Below the pieces are notes generated by a model. The model was not told the DNA's origin. It made no database searches and was given only the letters and a program-made list of their open reading frames with translations. Position numbers and translations under genes: made by a program. 9,358 nucleotides of DNA from Nocardioidaceae bacterium (GTDB taxonomy: Bacteria; Actinomycetota; Actinomycetes; Propionibacteriales; Nocardioidaceae): contig JACCVA010000098.1 of assembly GCA_013698435.1 (NCBI GenBank), positions 1-9,358 of the forward strand. Reading direction: 5' to 3'. How positions within the stretch are numbered: position 1 is the first letter of the stretch; every line of letters begins with the position of its first letter. Shown here in pieces: positions 6,386-9,358 of this stretch.

Positions 6386-6403
6386 TCATTCAATAAGGAA
6401 GAG

Positions 6404-6448
6404 TTCGAAATCAAAGTGTAACCTCGATGTCGAATACTTCGAAATCGA
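6404..6448. promoter_or_regulatory. Probable MarR operator region: three copies of an 11-mer
   Basis: The 11-mer TTCGAMATCRA occurs three times: on the plus strand at 6404-6414 (TTCGAAATCAA), on the minus strand at 6424-6434, and on the plus strand at 6438-6448 (TTCGAAATCGA). The second and third copies form a 25-bp near-palindrome centred on 6436, with only the central 3 bp and one pair on each side unmatched. The first and second copies form a wider dyad. The region lies in the AT-rich gap between the MFS and marR starts, where an autoregulating MarR dimer would bind. Which protein binds is inferred from position. Confidence 0.65.
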
Positions 6449-6474
6449 ACTATGTGACGTGGCACACTGAAACC

Positions 6475-6993
6475 ATGGCCAAATGGGCAGCGAAGCCTTC
6501 GGCGACCGAGGCATACCGCAAGGACGTCGAGGTTTTCGTCGCCGCTGGAGGAGATGAGGCCGTCCAGCGGGTGATGACGGCCGTGCACGGTCTCGCGCGG
6601 CGCCTCAACCAGTGGTACGACGCCCAGCTGGCGGATCTCGACTTGTCGGCAGGGGAGTGGGCTGTGATGAGCGCGCTCGCGCGTGACCTCGAGGCCAAAG
6701 GGCTCACTCCGAGCGCACTGGCGGAGATCGCCAACGTGGCTCCGTCGTCCATGACCCACCGGCTGGATCGGATGGCTGAGCGGGGGCTGGTGGAGCGGTT
6801 CACCGATCCAGACAACCGGGTGCGGGTGCGGGTGCTGCTGACGGACCGGGGATGGGACCTGTTCAAGCTGGCGATCCGGGAGTCCGACATGCTCGAGTCC
6901 GACGTGCTTCGCGCGCTCAAACCTGCGGAGCGCACGAAGCTTGCTGAGCTTCTCGAGCAGGCCATCGGCGGTGTGGACCGGATCGACAGCTGA
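6475..6993 (+). CDS. MarR-family transcriptional regulator
   Basis: Winged-helix DNA-binding repressor, active as a dimer and usually released by a small-molecule ligand. The 172 residues show the MarR layout: N-terminal dimerisation helix about 27-54 (EAVQRVMTAVHGLARRLNQW and on), LSAGEWAVMSALA (57-69), helix-turn-helix LTPSALAEIANVAPSSMTHRLDRM (77-100, recognition helix from about 89), wing DPDNRVRVRVLLTDRG (111-126) and a C-terminal dimerisation helix. The ATG at 6475 is preferred. The in-frame ATG at 6427 would put the operator palindrome inside the coding sequence and adds residues unlike the family. Neither start has a good ribosome site, so a short-leader or leaderless mRNA is possible. 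It is divergent from the MFS-pepP pair, its likely target. The ArsB-like gene follows after 67 nt. Confidence 0.92.
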   Translation: MAKWAAKPSATEAYRKDVEVFVAAGGDEAVQRVMTAVHGLARRLNQWYDAQLADLDLSAGEWAVMSALARDLEAKGLTPSALAEIANVAPSSMTHRLDRMAERGLVERFTDPDNRVRVRVLLTDRGWDLFKLAIRESDMLESDVLRALKPAERTKLAELLEQAIGGVDRIDS

Positions 6994-7022
6994 CCTCTGC
7001 CCCGCCACCACTCAGCGATGCA

Positions 7023-7051
7023 TTGGCCGCATTTGGTGCGAGGTGTAGGTT
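7023..7051 (+). promoter_or_regulatory. Putative promoter for a leaderless ArsB-like transcript
   Basis: TTGGCC (7023-7028; 4 of 6 matches to TTGACA), a 17-nt spacer, then TAGGTT (7046-7051, TANNNT type). Transcription would begin at about 7058-7061, that is at or next to the ATG at 7061, which has no proper Shine-Dalgarno sequence. A 15-bp inverted repeat ATGC-N7-GCAT (7018-7032) overlaps the -35 element. Visual call. Confidence 0.35.
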
Positions 7052-7060
7052 TCCCGCGAC

Positions 7061-8308
7061 ATGGGCGGCGAGCTTGGAGCGGTGGCGTTGCTCGCCACGG
7101 TGCTGGGCGTCGCCGTGGTCCGGCCGCACGGATTACCCGAGGCCATCGTCGCGGTTCCCGCTGCCGGGATAGTTCTGGTGACGGGACTCGTGAGCACCAC
7201 AGCAGCCGCCGAGGAGATCGAACGGCTCTGGCCGGTGCTGGTCTTCCTGGTGGCCGTCTTCGTACTGGCCCAGATGTGCGCGGCGGAGGGCGTCTTCACG
7301 GCAGCCGGTAACTGGCTGGCTCAGTCGAGCGACGGAAACGCCAGAAGACTGCTGGTGCGAGTCTTCGTGATATGTGTCGTCGTCACCAGCGTGCTGAGCC
7401 TCGATGCCACCGCGGTTCTGCTCACTCCGGTCGTCGCGGTCACCGCCGCACGGATGCAGGTGTCCGCCGCCCCCCACATCTATGCCACCGGTCACTTGTC
7501 GAACTCGGCCTCGTTGCTGCTCCCGATGGGCAATCTCACCAACCTCCTGGCGCTGGCAGCAAGTGGGCTCACGCTGGTGCACTTTGCTGGGCTCATGCTG
7601 GTTCCATGGGCTGTCGTCATCGTGATCGAGTACGCCGTGCTGACGACCGCGTTCCGGCGCGAGCTCAGCGGTTTGGTGCATTCGATGCCGGAGGAACCGC
7701 TCGAGACGCCGGTCTTTGCCCTTGTCGTGATGGCAGTGACCTTGCTCGGCTTCGTCGCCACGTCGTTTCTGGGCGTCGAGCCCTACTGGGCGGTGATCGC
7801 CGGAGCCGTCGCCTTGACCGCGCACGCACTTCGCCGGGGGAGCGTCCGGCCACTGGGCGTGCTCACCGCGATGGACCTCCCCTTCATCGCCTTCGTCATC
7901 GGCCTCGCGCTCGTGGTGCAAGCGGTGGTGTCCGAAGGTCTCGGGCAGTGGATCGATGGCCGGCTCCCATCCGGTGACGGTCTCGCCTCGCTGCTACTTC
8001 TGGCGCTGACCGCCGCCGTCCTTGCGAACGTGGTGAACAACTTGCCGGCACTGCTGATCTTGCTGCCTTTCGTCGAAGGGACTGGCGCGTTGGCCGTGCT
8101 GGCCGTCCTCATCGGTGTGAACGTGGGTCCGAACCTCACTTACACAGGCTCCCTGGCGACGCTGCTCTGGCGTCGGGTGGCGCAAGACAGCGGTGTCCAA
8201 CCGACCCTGGCCCGCTTTACCGCGCTGGGCTTGGCGACAGTGCCAGCCGGAATCGTCATGGGCGTGCTGGCCCTGTGGGCCTCCGCGCAGGTGTTGCCGT
8301 TCGCATGA
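7061..8308 (+). CDS. ArsB/NhaD-superfamily (ion transporter superfamily) membrane protein
   Basis: Polytopic secondary transporter resembling the arsenite pump membrane subunit ArsB and SLC13-type carriers. The 415 residues (ArsB is about 430) form about 11-12 hydrophobic segments. Diagnostic stretches are SLDATAVLLTPVV (113-125; compare the NDGAALxLTP region of ArsB), SNSASLLLPMGNLTNLLA (148-165; ArsB-type SxxxxxSNLxNI), NVVNNLPALLILLP (323-336) and GVNVGPNLTYTGSLATLLW (352-370; ArsB has GxxLGPxxTPIGSLATLLW). The last motif is the strongest link to ArsB proper. No arsR, arsC or other arsenic gene is nearby, so the substrate could be arsenite, another anion or Na+. The ATG at 7061 lacks a clear ribosome site; see the putative leaderless promoter. 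Confidence 0.83.
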   Translation: MGGELGAVALLATVLGVAVVRPHGLPEAIVAVPAAGIVLVTGLVSTTAAAEEIERLWPVLVFLVAVFVLAQMCAAEGVFTAAGNWLAQSSDGNARRLLVRVFVICVVVTSVLSLDATAVLLTPVVAVTAARMQVSAAPHIYATGHLSNSASLLLPMGNLTNLLALAASGLTLVHFAGLMLVPWAVVIVIEYAVLTTAFRRELSGLVHSMPEEPLETPVFALVVMAVTLLGFVATSFLGVEPYWAVIAGAVALTAHALRRGSVRPLGVLTAMDLPFIAFVIGLALVVQAVVSEGLGQWIDGRLPSGDGLASLLLLALTAAVLANVVNNLPALLILLPFVEGTGALAVLAVLIGVNVGPNLTYTGSLATLLWRRVAQDSGVQPTLARFTALGLATVPAGIVMGVLALWASAQVLPFA

Positions 8309-8321
8309 CGTTCGCGCGTCA
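8306..8321 (+). terminator. Weak hairpin at the end of the ArsB-like gene
   Basis: TGACG (8306-8310) and CGTCA (8317-8321) are perfect inverted arms. With one more T-G pair they form a 6-bp stem and a TCGC loop that includes the stop codon. No T-run follows. Many actinobacterial terminators lack a T-run, but the stem is short. The remaining gap to the converging EAL gene (8322-8395) shows nothing else I can support. Confidence 0.25.
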
Positions 8322-8395
8322 CGACGAAGGTCAAGCTCAGCGCCGAGGCTGGGGCGACTACAGGCAACGAGCGGGCGCGACCGCGGCTTGACGGC

Positions 8396-9358
8396 TCAGC
8401 TGGACTGGCGAGTGGTCCGGTGACGCTGCATGTCGGTGACGTTCGAGCTGTCCACGCCCGAGCGTTGTGCTTCGACGTTGTTGTTCCAGAAGACCTCGAA
8501 GTCGCTCTCGGTCAACGGTCGTGCAGTCAGATAGCCCTGCATCAGCGGACAGTTGAGTTGCACCAGCATGCGGCGCTGGGCATCGGTCTCCACACCTTCC
8601 GCCACGGTGGTCATCCCCAGAGCCGAAGAGAGTCGGACGACGGCGCCGGCGATCTCTGCGTCGACCGGGTCGGTGACGAGGCCTTCGATGAAGGTCCGAT
8701 CGAGCTTGACCACATCGATGGGGAATCGCTTGAGATAGGACAGCGAGGAGTACCCGGTGCCGAAGTCGTCGATGGCCACCCGGACGCCGAGACTGTGCAG
8801 GGACTCCAGGGTTGCCAGCGTCGCAACGGTTTCAGTCATCAGGACTGTTTCGGTGATCTCGAGGCAGAGCTGCTGCGCTGGCAGCCCGGTCGTCTTGAGG
8901 ATGCGGGCGACGGTCTCGGTGAGGCGGTGCTGCGAGAACTGGAGCGCGGACAGGTTCACCGACACCGACAAGGCTTTGCGGTCAGGGTGCTGAACGTTCC
9001 AGCGCTGCGCGGTGCGGCACGACTGCTCCAGCACCCAGCGACCCATCGGGATGATCAGCCCCGTCTCCTCGGCCATCGGCACGAACTGATCGGGCCACAA
9101 GACACCGCGGTCGGGGGACCGCCACCGGATGAGCGCCTCGGCACCGACCATCTCACCGCCGTTGGCTTCGACGATCGGCTGGTAGTGCAGCTCGAGCTGG
9201 TCCTCGTCCAGCCCCGTCCGAAGGCTGACTTCGAGGTCGAGGCGCGCGCGGGTCTCGTGCACCGAGGCGTCGGTCGACACGCAGTAGCAGTTCCGACCGG
9301 CAGCCTTGGCGGCGTAGGCCGCAGCATCGATCATCGCCAGGATGTCGTCACGCTCCTG
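8396..9358 (-). CDS. GGDEF-EAL protein, c-di-GMP phosphodiesterase, N-terminus cut by window edge
   Basis: Hydrolyses the second messenger c-di-GMP to pGpG. The visible 320 C-terminal residues, numbered from the window edge, begin with the last turns of a GGDEF domain (AAAYAAKAAGRNCY, 12-25), followed by a full EAL domain (about 40-285). All catalytic positions are present with family spacing: Glu74 of EAL (GAEALIRW), Asn135 (NLSALQF), Glu167 (LEITET), Asp197-Asp198 (DDFGTGYSSL), Lys218 (VVKLD), Glu254 (AEGVET) and Gln274 (QGY). Active phosphodiesterase activity is therefore expected. The usual Asp-x-Ala-x-Tyr near the GGDEF end reads IDAAAYAAK, so that domain may be normal or degenerate; its GGDEF motif lies beyond the edge. 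A tail of about 25 polar residues ends the protein. It converges with the ArsB-like gene. Confidence 0.93.
   Translation of the reverse strand, partial: QERDDILAMIDAAAYAAKAAGRNCYCVSTDASVHETRARLDLEVSLRTGLDEDQLELHYQPIVEANGGEMVGAEALIRWRSPDRGVLWPDQFVPMAEETGLIIPMGRWVLEQSCRTAQRWNVQHPDRKALSVSVNLSALQFSQHRLTETVARILKTTGLPAQQLCLEITETVLMTETVATLATLESLHSLGVRVAIDDFGTGYSSLSYLKRFPIDVVKLDRTFIEGLVTDPVDAEIAGAVVRLSSALGMTTVAEGVETDAQRRMLVQLNCPLMQGYLTARPLTESDFEVFWNNNVEAQRSGVDSSNVTDMQRHRTTRQSS

Noticed and set aside
5146..7011. 621-codon open frame on the minus strand across the MFS and marR genes
   Set aside because: It is rich in Arg, His and Gly with no domain pattern and covers two well-supported genes and their operator; a by-product of high GC.
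8366..8400. GC-rich inverted pieces before the EAL stop as a terminator
   Set aside because: Pairing needs bulges and there is no T-run; several mutually exclusive folds are equally poor.

Overview
The window reads as chromosomal DNA of a high-GC Gram-positive bacterium. Third codon positions are strongly GC-rich, GTG starts are common, the -10-like elements are of the TANNNT type, and the gene families (DUF3618, an extra GroES-like protein, PDGLE-type ECF transporter) are typical of Actinomycetota. A Nocardioides-like member of the Propionibacteriales is my best guess from gene content, but it is not proven by the sequence. The DNA is almost fully coding, and both ends cut through genes.

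Left part (1-3703). A Bcp-type peroxiredoxin is read leftwards off the edge. Divergent from it is a tightly packed four-gene operon for an energy-coupling-factor (ECF) importer of Co2+ or Ni2+: cbiM, a PDGLE-domain small membrane subunit (CbiN/NikN-like), cbiQ and cbiO. Its start codons overlap or nearly touch the preceding stops. The true cbiM start is a GTG at 432. It gives the N-terminal Met-His needed for metal binding, and His67 falls exactly where the family needs it. The bcp/cbiM gap holds a 21-bp dyad with TGCAA/TTGCA arms overlapping a plausible promoter; there is no room for a B12 riboswitch. After a 91-nt gap with two short perfect palindromes come a DUF3618 membrane protein and a stand-alone GroES-like protein.

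Middle part (3710-6993). On the minus strand an MFS exporter-like gene and an aminopeptidase P gene overlap by 8 nt and look like one transcript. A MarR-family regulator is divergent from them. The MFS/marR gap carries three copies of an 11-mer TTCGAMATCRA, two of them forming a 25-bp near-palindrome. This is a strong candidate for the MarR operator controlling both directions. The peptidase runs convergently into the GroES-like gene with only 6 nt between the stops.

Right part (7023-9358). An ArsB/NhaD-superfamily (ion transporter superfamily) membrane protein follows marR and may be read from a leaderless transcript. A GGDEF-EAL type c-di-GMP phosphodiesterase, cut by the window end, faces it. 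Every catalytic residue of its EAL domain is present.

I see no mobile element, CRISPR, tRNA or rRNA. No clearly new multi-gene system is evident. The most interesting points are the placement and probable metal control of the ECF cassette, the DUF3618/GroES-like pair, and the MarR-controlled exporter-peptidase pair.
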